Source: Mesostigma viride (lineage: Eukaryota; Streptophyta; Mesostigmatophyceae; Mesostigmatales; Mesostigmataceae). Taken from it: a stretch of 62,500 nucleotides of DNA. The translations under genes and the position numbers were made by a program. The stretch lies in the NCBI GenBank assembly GCA_009746045.1, contig RPFO01000079.1, positions 4,937,468-4,999,967 of the forward strand. Direction: 5' to 3'. The number at the start of each line of letters is the position of its first letter. Within the stretch, counting starts at the first letter, position 1. Shown piece after piece: positions 1 to 12,000 of this stretch. The notes beneath the pieces are model-generated. The model was given only the letters and a program-made list of their open reading frames with translations. It had not been told where the DNA came from and made no database searches.

Positions 1-3000
1 CGTGCTGCTGAATGGCCGAGATGAGCGAGAAAACGCCATCGTTACGGTCACCGTTGCGGAGCGCCTTGATCTGCATACACACAGACAAAACACACACACA
101 CACACACACAAGTAAATGAATAAATGAACACTACTTACTGTAGTAAGTGAATAAATAAATCAACAAATCATAGGTATATGCGCCGACAAAACATGCGCCA
201 GCAATAACTGCGCCCATCATCACAGATGCCAGAAACATGGCATATACGTGGCAGAAATGTGGCAGAGGCGTGGCAGTAACATGGCAGAAACGTGGCAGAG
301 AGACCAAGGCAGGACAGGCAGTTGGGAATGGCAGCAGACTCTGGGGAGACTCTGGGGAGAAGCCACGCCTGCCTTCCAGCGGAATCAATCTGTACAGCCT
401 CTATTCGTGGACAAGTTTTGTAGGTGAACCAGGGAGTTCATGCGTTGGATCACTAGCAAGCGCACCCATGCAACAAACAAGGAAAAGGGCCATCCGCGCG
501 GCGGCCATTGCCCGCGCGACGCTCACCATCGCCTGCACGCGCAGCTGGCTCATTGTGGTGAAGCCCCGGCTGGTCCACACCTCCCCGTCTAGGCTCTTCC
601 CCACCGCCTGCAGGGACTCGTCGTAGCCGTCCCCACCGGGAGGGGGTGCTCCCCCTGCGCTTCGCCGGCCACCGATGCGAAGCAACGAGTCGGGTGCCAC
701 CGACAACATGTGGCCCCGGAATGGGGACGGGACCGCCACCGGCGCTTCTGCATACTGCTGGTCTTCACCGCCCCTACCTCCCCCTCCCGGCCCATACCAG
801 TCCCGATCGCCCTCGCCATACCCAGTGTCGCCCCCACCCACCCCAGGGCCGCCATAACTGCCCCAACCCGTGCGGCGGCGGCCCGACAGGTCCCAGTTAA
901 GCTCCCCGCCGTACGAGCCCCCGGACTCATAGGCCACGTGGGGGCCCTCCCCGCCAGGGTACCTGGGATACCCTGGGTCGTCGACCCGGGGGACCCGGCT
1001 GGCATGGGCTGACAAGGCACGAGGCCGGCCACCCTCCCTGCCTCCGTACCTCTCCCCCCTCTCCCCATGTTCCCTCCCCCCCCCCGGGTATCCTCATATC
1101 GCCCATCTCCTGCATGACCCCCCTCCCCGTATTCGTCGCGCCGAGCACCTCCTGCGTCGCGCCGGCGTAGCTCCGCCGAGGGGGTCCGCGCGTCCCTGCC
1201 ATAGCCACCGCCATACGGGCCTAGGTCGTCATAGTGACCATCGACATAATCATCATCATCCGAGCTGCTAAGCCACACAGCCCTGTCGCCGCCTTCATCC
1301 CGGCTGCCAATCCGACGAGGTTGGCCCCTGCCACCAGGGCTCCCTGGCCGCGACTCCTTGTCCGAGCCAGACCGGGTAAACCTGCCGGCCGACACCGCCC
1401 GGACACCCTGGCCGGGCCCCTTAATACGGCCCGAGCTCGTGCGAGAGACCGACCCCCGTCGACCCTTGTTTCCCGACCCCTCGCCGGCACCGTTGTCCTC
1501 CCCGCCATCGCCCCCCCCTCCCTCCCCCCCATCCTCCTCGTCCTCTCGCCCATCCCTGTCGGCAGTCATCGGGTCCCCCGACCGGCCCTTAGTGATCTTG
1601 CCGCGGCCTGGTGACTTGATGCTGGCATCCGGGGTCCGGGATCCACCCCCCCGTGAGACTGGTCGGTTCCCTGCACCCGGGGGGGACGCGTTCCTGCCTC
1701 CCCGTGTGCCCCCCTTGCCACCCCCTTTGCTGCTCGATGGCCCGTCATCCCCCACGGGAGTGGCTGCTCTTGACCCCACACCCCGCGGGCCAGGACTCTT
1801 ACGGCCACTCGCCCGGCTGCCAGCGTCCCCCCCCGGCCCTGCTGCCGCGCCCTTGGGCCTCTGCTGCCCACCATTATTGCCAGCGCTAACCGAGCTGCCG
1901 CCCGTTTGTTCCAAGTCCGGAACGTCCCCCATCTGCTCCAGCACGTCGTCGAGACTCAACGCTTCTGCTACCGCACGCAGCATCCGCGCGCCCTCCACGC
2001 CGAAATTCGACTCCGCCCCGTCATCTGTGATACCGCGCCACAGCCGCATCAGCTGGCCCTTGACCTCCGCCCACACCTCCCCCCTGGCCTCCGTCCGATC
2101 CGCCTCCCTCGCCACGCGCGCCTCCTCCTCCACCACCAAGGCATCCACCGGTGTGACGGGACGGCTCCTCGCCCCATCCCCTCTGCCCGGCCGACCCGTG
2201 CCCCCTCGGACCGCGCTCGCTGCCGCTGCCGCCATGGATGCTTTCTCCGCCGCCTTCTGTGCGGCTGCCAGCTGTTCCTTGAGCTGGTCGATCTCCTGCC
2301 CCCACTTGGCGGCGGCCTCTGCCGCCACCTTCTTCTCCGCCGCCATGATCTTCTTCTCCATCTGCCAAATGCCGTCCGCCGTGTTTAGGTGCTCCCGTAG
2401 CGCGCGCTCGGCCTCTCGCTGTTCCTCCGCCCGGCGCTCCTTCTCGGCCTGTTCCTGCTCCCAGGCCACGCGGGCGATCACGCGCGCACGCTCTTCCTCC
2501 TTGCGCACCGTGGCGATGAGCGCGGCTTGGGAGGCCTTCTCTTGTTCCAGGATGGACGTGATCGACGCCATCTCGTGCTTGCTCGCCGTCAGCGCCGCCT
2601 GCGCAGGTGCAAAACCCAAGAAGGAAAACAAAGGGGTGGGCGGAGGCGGTGGGGAGAAGAAAAAGGAGAGGGGGAAGGAGAAAGAAAAAAAGAGGGATAT
2701 AAAATGGGGGGGGGGACAAAAAAAGGAAATAAAGGGAAAGGAAAAAGAGAAGGAATAAAGGATACGAAACATATGCCGCAGCATCAGGTGCGATGGAGGT
2801 AACGTGCATGGGCATCCGTGGGTGGTGGTGGCAGTAACATGTGGTAGCTTCCACTGCCGACAGCATGGGTGGGGGTGAGTTGTCTGCAGGCCGTGGCAAC
2901 ACTGTGTGGTGGCATTCATGGTGGGTGGGGTGGCGGATGTCTGGTGTTCATAGGCATGAACTGGTGGTAGGGTCAAAGTGTGGCACTGTCTGGGGGTGGT

Positions 3001-6000
3001 AGGATTCAACATGGGTGGTTGCATGAGAGTGTGTTGATGGCCTGGGGACAGTGTCCAAGGGGTATAGGGCGGCGTGCATGCTAGTTGTGGCATGGGGGGT
3101 ACCATGGGTGGGGTCCTTCGAAGGAAATATATGTGCAAAAGCTTGCACACGGCCCTGCTTGCATCCGTGGCCTCAGGGGCATGAGCGTGATTAAGTAGGT
3201 GATGAGCGCACGGGCACAACAGTCAGCGACTTCAAGCAAGGGGACGTGTACACAGGTCCGCCACAGGCGAAAGGAGACAGCACGCGAGCAGGCTATGGGA
3301 GCAGCAATGACATAACGTAGCAGAAGGCAATAGACGCATGGCCATAGGCCAAGTACGGCACATGGCCACAGGCAAAGTGAGGCTAAGCGCAGGGGTGGGT
3401 GGTTCGGGTTAGCTTGGCAAATAGGTGGGAGGGGGTCATCGGTGGTGCGGGGATACTTGCATGGCTGGGTGAGGATGGCAGTTGCATCGAGGCCTGGCAG
3501 GTTCCCTTCCAGGAAGGTCAAAGTGCATCAAGCCTGTGTAGAACGCAGGCATGCCCATTTCGGAATTTTCGCATGGGCATTTTGGCATGGGCATTTTGGC
3601 ACGTGCAGAGGCTTGCCTGCGGGAACCTTCGGACACGACTAAACGTATTATAAAAATCCTTTCATGATCCGTTGCCGTGCCGCAAACCAGCTTGCACCCA
3701 CCCAAATCCTACAGGTACCCCCCCCCCCCCCCTTTCCCCAATTCACTCCGTGATGCACGAGTCACAAATATAGTGCAGGGTTTTACGGTCCTTATGGGGA
3801 CCTCACCTCCATAACAACCGCCCTTCATCTATCCACCCACCCGTCCACCAAAACATTCCACAAAGGCATGTTTACTCTCTCACCTGCAGCTCAGCCGCCC
3901 CTCTACGTAACAAATTCACCCACCCACCCACCCACCCGTCTATCCAGCAACAGTCTGGGTCCTCACCTGCAGCTCGGCCACCCACTGGGCCAGAAGCTGC
4001 GCCTGCTTCTGCTCGATGGCGCGGTTGCTAGTAGCCACCTCCATCTCTGCAAGAAACGCCGCACGCAGCCCCTCCCACGAGTTCAATTCGTCGGGCCGTC
4101 TGGCCCCCTTTGCCGCGGGGGTGACCGCCCCGGCCGGTGCCGTCACCCCCCCCGGTGGAATGACCCCACCAGGGGCGGTCACCCCGCCTGGTGCAGTGAC
4201 ACCGCCTGGAGCCGCTGCTGCTGCCGCTGCGCCCTGGACTTGGCCCGATGTTCCCGCTCCAGCTGTCGCTGCCCCTCCCGCAGGAGCTTCCGCTGTCGCC
4301 CCAGCGGCTGCCGGCGCGCCTGCCGCCGCTGCAGCCGCCGCCGCCGCCGCTGCAACTGGAAGAGCCGTGGCCGCTGCGGCTGGGAATGGCGGCAGCGCGG
4401 CGATCAAATGGTTGAGCATCGCGTTCATAGACGCCTTTGCGTGCTCGCACTCCTGCCGGCGCTGCTCAACGCGCTCCTCTAGCGCAGGCAGCTCGGCGTC
4501 CCACCCCTCAGCCTTGGCGCGCGCCCGCGCGAGCACCTCCTCCATCTCCCGCATGATGAGCACCATGCGGTCGGGCACCATACTTAGCTGCGGCTGCCGC
4601 GCCTTCCACATCGCCAACGCCGCGACGGCGGACTTCTCGCACGCCTTCTCGCGGTCCACCACGGCCGCCAGCTGCGCACGCACCGCCAGCACCTCCTCCG
4701 CCAGGTCCATCTGTTCGGCCTCCTCGGCGATGCTCTGCTCCGCGAGCTGCGCCGCGCTGGCCGCCGCCGCGCTCGCGTCGGTCTGTGCTTTCAGCCGCAA
4801 CGCCTTCTCGCGCTCCTTGGCGCGCCGGAGGAACTCAAGGTTCTCCCGCAGGCGGGCGGTCTCGGCCCGCTCCGTCTCCAGCACCGCCTCGACCGCGGTC
4901 CGCCGCACCGTCTCCTCCTCGAGCTTCTTCACGAGCTCCTTGTGCTGCGCGCTCGCGGAGGTGTCTGCGCGGGGCACGAGCGCGGATGCCAGCAGTGCCT
5001 TCTCGTTGAGCTCGTGCAGCTCCTGCTTGTACGCGACTACCGCGCGGAACGCTTCCTCGCGGTCCTTGGTGCTCACCTCCAGCTGGGGGAGGGGGAAGGG
5101 AGGCGAAAGAGACGGGCAGGGGAGGGGGGGAGGCAGGGGGGGAATGGGGGTAAGGGGGCCATGGCAATAGGGGAAGCAGAAGAAAGGATGATGGGTGATG
5201 GGTGATGGGGAGGGGGGACGAGGGACGGGGGAGACAGGGGGGGGGGCCGGGGGGGGCAGAGGCGAGTGGTTGTGTGGGTGAGAAGTGTGTGTGTGGTGGT
5301 GGTGGGCGGCAGAAGGGGGGAAGGAGAGCGGGTAGGAAGCACGCACATATGTTAAAGGCACGTAGTAATATGTGCGGCATGCACCATCTCGTTAGACGTC
5401 TTGTCCAATACTTGCTGCCTACACACGGCTGCCATTGTGGAACACATTTGACCCTAGCGAGCTGCCCAACCAAACCCTGACACACAAGAGCTGACTTGCT
5501 TGTCAGGACTTCAAATGAGCATAGAGTAGGTACCGGTGATAGAGGCCTTGTTGTACTAATCACTTGCTCACCTTGACGTCGTACTAATCACTTGCTCACC
5601 TTTTGGTCGTACTTACTTGCCCACCTTAGCCTTTTGTGCTTATTTCTCCCCTCCCATTCGCCTTGTCATCCTTATTCCTCCACTTTCATGGTGCCTTGTC
5701 CTCCTTGTTGCCCACCGTTGCCTTCTCGAATTTACACCCTATTCATTTGCTCCCATTTGCCTCGTTGTACTGATTCCTTCCCCACCTTTGCCTTCACACT
5801 AAACCCCTATTCCTCCCCTCCCCTTTGCCTTGTTAGACTGATTCCTTTCCCACCTTTGCCTTCACACTTAACCCCTACTCCCCCCCTCCCCTTTGCCTTG
5901 TTATACTGATTCCTTCCCCACCTTTGCCTTGTCACACTTAACCCCTATTCCTCTCCTCACCTTTGCCTTCTCGGCGGCCAGCTGCTCCTGCAGGTGCTCC

Positions 6001-9000
6001 GCCAGCCGCTGCACGCTGCGCAGCTCCTCCTTGAGCTCCTCCTCGCGCTGGCGCACGTTACGTGGCAAGTGACGGCCCATGACCCATGGTCCATACGTCA
6101 GATGACAGGCAGGCAAGCACCCGTCACGCAAGGGCCATCCCATGGATGAGTAGACCAATAGAAACACACATACATACACATCAAACCAAGGGTATCGCTT
6201 GGATGACGAGCAGACAAGTAGAGGCACAGAGAACGGCACATGTCCCTCATGGCAAGTGCATGGGGCAAGTGCATGGGGCAAGTGCATGGGGCAAGTACAT
6301 GGGGCAAGTACATGGGGCAAGTACATGGGGCAAGTACATGGGGCAAGTACACGGGGCAAGTACATGGGGCAAGTGCATGGGGCAAGTACATGGGGCAAGT
6401 ACATGGGGCAAGTACCTGGGGCAAGTACATGGGGCAAGTACATGGGGCAAGTACCTGGGGCAAGTACCTGGGGCAAGTACATGGGGCAAGTACATGGGGC
6501 AAGTACATGGGCCAGGTACATGGGGCAAGTACATGGGGCACTTACACCGCAAGGTTCATGCCATGGACGGCGAGACAAGTAGACACACACAGGTACGTCA
6601 CGCAACCCATCACATGTTTTTTTGGTCATATGACAAGTGACGATTCACGGGCACATGTCACATGCGGTTCATGCCAGGTGATGAGTAGACAAGTAGACAG
6701 GTAGACTTTTGCAGAAGTATACAAACAGACAATAGACAAGTGTACCAGTAGACAAGTAGACAGGTAGACTATCGCAGAAGTATACAAGTAACAATAGACA
6801 AGTGTACCAGTAGACAAGTAGACAGGTAAACTATCGCAGAAGTATACAAGTAGACAAGAAGACAGGTAAACTATCGCAGAAGTATACAAACAGACAATAG
6901 ACAAGTGTACCAGTAGACAAGTAGACAGATAAAATACAAGTATAGAATAAATCATAAATACGAGTATAGAATAAATAATAAATCGAATTACAAAATACAA
7001 GTATACAAGTACGCAAGTATAAAAGTAGGCACACACACGTAAGCCGTGGGGTCACCCCATGGTTGGTGGATCCCATCGCAACGACACACGCACACAACTG
7101 CATGCATACAACCGCAAGGGTCACACGACCCACCACTAACAGACGTGACCATGCGCATGCACATGCACACGGCCGGCCCCGCCCTCGCCCCCAGGCAAGG
7201 GGCTAAGGAAGGGGGGAGATTCCAATGCCGAAAAAATACGCAGGAGTGTGACCAATATACTTCTCTTCCATAGCTACAAATACGATATCAATCACCTGCT
7301 GCGCCTCCCACTCCTTCTCCTCGATCAGCTGCTCCGCCTTGACGGCCCGCGCGGCCGCCTCAGACGCCTGCGTGAGCGCTGCCGTCACCTGGCCCATCAT
7401 CGCGTCGCGTGCCGCCACGTGTTCCGCGATCGTCTCCTGCACTGCCGCCACCTGGCGCGCCGCCTCCTCCTCGATCAGCTTCTTCTGCTGGCGGAAAGAC
7501 TCGTGCGCCTGCAGGGGGGCGGGTTTTTGGGGGGGAAGCCCAGGTATGCCCGGCAGAAAGGACATTACGTACTGCCTAATTCTGATTCGTGCGCCTGCCC
7601 ACGCAGGTTTACGGAGAGGGCATCCTCACCGCAAGCATGATGATTGACCACACTGAAATAACATGCACACGCAGTGGGCGGAACGACTAATGCGCCTACA
7701 CACACAGCTGATGTTGGACATTGATGGGTGTTGATATGTACCGCGCTTTGGCTTTGCAGGACACCGCTCGCCTTGATGGATAGGGCAAGCATAGCCGTTG
7801 TTAATAAGGTAACTACTGACCAGGTACATGATTAACCAAATTAATGCACACAAGATTCGTAATCAGTCAGACAACAACAGACAAGGTACGTAATTGATCA
7901 GATGGCTACAGACAAGACGAGTAATTCAGTAAATAGCTACGTACAGCGCATGACGATGTATTGCCCCATGGCCCCAAACCCTAACCCCCCCCTTGAGCAT
8001 CGCCGTAGCCGTGCCCCACACGACCCAAAACTTCAGAGAGGGCTTCAACACCGGGAGGTGAGTATATGTGCGGCTGCATGACTGGGTGCTGCCCGAGGCT
8101 CCGTGCCGATGCCGCCTGCCGTCCCCACACGGTCCACTAGTTGACCATCCTGCCTGCTGCCTTTGACGATGCCGCCTGCCGTGCCCCACACACCAAGAGG
8201 TAGTTGAACTCCGTGCGCGCCTTGGCCAAACATTACGCACCGTGAGGTAGTTGACCTCGGTGCGTGCCTTGGCGTCGTCCAGCATGCCCAACAGCTTCTT
8301 CTTCTTGTCCTTCATTGCCTGCAGCATCGCGTCGCGCTGCTCCAGCCTGCAGCGAGGCGGTCGCAAGCAACAGGAATTGGAGGTAGGCGAGGGGCAGGAG
8401 AGGGGCAGGAGAGGGGCAGGAGAGGGGCAGGAGAGGGGCAGGAGAGGGGCAGGAGAGGGGCAGGAGAGGGGCAGGAGAGGGGCAGGAGAGGGGCAGGAGA
8501 GGGGCAGGAGAGGGGCAGGAGAGGGGCAGGAGAGGGGCAGGAGAGGGGCGGGAGAGGGGCGGGAGAGGGGCGGGAGAGGGGCGGGAGAGGGGCAGGAGAG
8601 GGGCAGGAGAGGGGCAGGAGAGGGGCAGGAGAGGGGCAGGAGAGGGGCAGGAGAGGGGCAGGAGAGGGGCAGGAGAGGGGTATAAGAGAGCAACCAACAA
8701 CAGACAAATTTGCAGGACCAGGGGTTTGCATGTAGCCACAGACCGACCTTGGTAACATGTCCAGTCTTGCACTGCGCGGCACCCGTCTGATATGGTTGAA
8801 AGTAGGAACCGCCACGCACTCGGTCGGCAGCCAACCCCTTCAGTCATCTAGAGCATCATGCCTCTACTAACCCATGCTGGACCTACATACTATCATGCTA
8901 CAGCGATCTAGCTGCGGCCATGCAATGTAGCATGTCTCCGTTCCCTCGTTATGCGCCTCCACTTGAATCTTCGTTAGCTATTCTCCATTCACTCATGATG

Positions 9001-12000
9001 CAGCCACGTCCAGATCTGTCGCATGTCACTCGTGTTGCAGCCGACTAGAGTACCACAGCTTCACTCATCATGTCTTCACTTACTCGTGATGCGGCCACCC
9101 CTTATAGTATCTCCCCTAGTCAGCGATCACTCGTTCGTGCTACATTTCCCTCCCTACATGCTTGCTCACTCGTCCGTGCTGCATTTCCCTCCCTACGTCC
9201 TTGCTCACTCGTTCGTGCTACATTTCCCTCCCTACGTTCTTGCTCAGTCGTTCGTGCTGCATTTCCCTCCCTACGTCCTTGCTCACTCGTTCGTGCTGCA
9301 TTTCCCTCCCTACATGCTTGCTCACTCGTCCGTGCTGCATTTCCCTCCCTACGTCCTTGCTCACTCGTTCGTGCTGCATTTCCCTCCCTACGTCCTTGCT
9401 CACTCGTCCGTGCTGCATTTCCCTCCCTACGTCCTTGCTCACTCGCTCGTGCTGCATTTCCCTCCCTACGTCCTTGCTCACTCGTCCGTGCTGCATTTCC
9501 CCTCCAAGTCTATCGCACATCACTCACTCGTGCTGCAGCCCCGCGATCGTCTCTTCGAGAGCAATGATGTTGCTCTCCGAGTGCTCCTGGTGGGGGTCGA
9601 CCCGTGGGGGAAGGGGGGCCATAGCGTAGGGGCCAGGAGGGGCCATGCATGTGGAGAAGGGGCCCCATTGCGTGGGGAGGAGAGGGCCAGTGAGCATGCG
9701 AGCTATAGGAAAAGCGTGGGAGAAAAAAGAAGGGTGAAGCGTGAGCGGAGTGAGACCGCCAAACATGGTAAAGTGAGAAAATAAACGGAAGGGTGCGTAG
9801 AAAAGAGAGCCAGCACAGGCCTAGATCGAGAAAACAAGTTCCACCCAGGGTACCGTCAAGTTATCAGGCAGGCAGACACGCACAGCTGCAGTTTGTTCCA
9901 CCCCCCATGCACCAGCAGATATCATGGCCTGGCCCACACAAGCAAGAAAGTGCATTACCTGGGGCTGCACAGGCCTCCAATTCCTTCAAATAGGAGATGC
10001 CTGAACGATGCAATCACCTCCACGCACTCCATCATGGGGCCCACGTCACCGGGGACAGATGTCTGGTACCCCACCACTGTCCCACCACTTTGTGTGCACT
10101 GGGTGTACAAGCACGTTTGACACTCTGCATGAACACTCTAGATCCCACCAAGGGCAAACGACTAAAAAGACAGTCAATGGATAAAATATTCGAAATAGTG
10201 GATCACTCGAGGCCCCCCCTTGAATTCCTTGACCTCATGTTCAGTCATGACTATCATCAACCTCCCCACCTGACAGTCCTTGACCACAGGCGGAGCGTGA
10301 GAAATCAAAGAATTTAACTACATTACCCACCTGGAAGTCCTTCACTGCATGGTGCAGGTACGCAATCTCGTCCGCGCGGCTGTCCTTTGCGATGTTGGTG
10401 TTCTCAAGCAGAAGCTGCGGCAGGGGCGAGAGAGGAAAGGGGCCAGGGGACAAGGGGGGGGCAGGGGGCAGGCAACCATGGGGGGAAACGAAGGGCAGCC
10501 GACCGGGGCAAGGAAGCGGAGCGGGGGACAAGGGTGCGAAGGGAAGTAGTAGGGGAAAATGGGGTGGGGAGGGGGAAGGGGGCAAGGCGTCGGTGGTGGG
10601 CAGTGCGGGCACAACGGAGCAGGCCATGAGAAAGGATGGGTTTGGGTGGGTGTCAGCAATACGTGCCAGGTGTCAGCAGCACAGCAACAAGCACAGAGGC
10701 AAGTGACGGCCCATCGCACCACAGACAGTCGACAAGGCGCGGGCGATGGTCAGTAACGTCGGGTGCACAGCACTTTGCCTCGGTAAACAGAGCATTACAG
10801 AGACCAAGCTGTTGAAAGCATGTTAGCACTGTATGAGTAACATAGCTGGTCGAAACGGTCCGTGATCCCACCAGCAGGATCATGCCATGCTGGCAGTATC
10901 GCGCCTGCAATTCTCGACGCAAACTGCTGCAATTTCATGACAGGACGGAGCGTTTGGAGGCCTCTTCCTGCCCCACCAGCCCGATGAGGGTACACGCGGT
11001 CGCATCCATGAGCGCAGCTGCCATTCCCTTGTCTTTGCGCGAGCGCACATGGGCCAGTTCACCTGCAGCTTGATTTATGGCTTGCATCACCTGCTACCAG
11101 AGTTGAACTGCTTGACGGCCACCCATCCAACTCACCTACAGCTTGATTACTAGTCATCCAACTCACCTACAGCTTGATTACTAGTCACCTCGTCCGCTTA
11201 CCTGCTGCTTCAGCAGTGTGCGTCGCATCTCAGTGATGACCCGCTGCTGTCGCACCGCCTGGGGCCAGGGGCCAGGGGCAGGGGGCCGGGGGCCGGGGGC
11301 AGGGGGCAGGGGGCAGAGGGCAGGGGGCAGGGGGCAGGGGGCAGGGGGCAGGGGGCAGGGGGCAGGGGGCAGGGGGCAGGGGGCAGGGGGCAGGGGGCAG
11401 GGGGCAGGGGGCAGGGGGCAGGGGGCAGGGGGCGGGGGGAAGGGATCAACGGGCAGGGGGCAGCACACAAAAGGAGATACATAGAAGAGGTGCAAGGGAA
11501 TGAATTGCGGGTCCACAAGGGAGGGTCCAAAGGGATTAATTATTTAATTAATTAGGAACATGACTCCGTTGGGAGTACATGTAGCACATATCCCTGAGAA
11601 GGGGCATATGGCTTTTAACACATTCTGGGCTACTTCCTGCAAGGGTAGGATGTAAACTACACCTGCTCTAGGTGCAACAAGTGCACCTGCACCACCATGT
11701 TTCATCAGAGCTAGGGGTTTGGCATGGGGTGGAAGATCATCATGGCTAAACAATGGCTATGGCATGGCTTCTCAGCAGAGAGTAGCTCTCTGCATGGGCA
11801 CAGCATAACTAAATAAAGCTAGGCATCATCTGGTGGGTGGCACATCATCCAAAGGGATGAGTCATGACAATAAGGGCAGAGGCGGTGCTGGGTGCCTGAC
11901 TCCCTGGGCACAGAATGTAAGCCGTGGGCGATGGACAATGTGAACATGGGAGGGTTACTCAGGAGGCATGGATGACCCTGCTTCCATCACAGTAAGTGAG

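Noticed and set aside
401-526. Terminal exon of the coiled-coil gene ending in a stop at 401
   Set aside because: A good donor at 521-526 in phase 0 and an acceptor-preceded open exon at 1-70 fit better, and the residues after the donor lose the protein's character. Without transcripts the alternative is still possible.
6086-6640. Gly/Gln/His-rich and Pro/Cys/Thr-rich frames
   Set aside because: They are read-through of the 13-bp GGGGCAAGTACAT array; the real exon nearby is only 5961-6047.
8233-8847. 200-300-residue Pro/Ser-rich or Gly/Arg-rich frames
   Set aside because: They are read-through of the 12-bp GGGGCAGGAGAG array in an intron.
8990-9527. CRISPR-like regular repeat spacing
   Set aside because: The 39-bp units are contiguous with no unique spacers, and the context is a eukaryotic intron.
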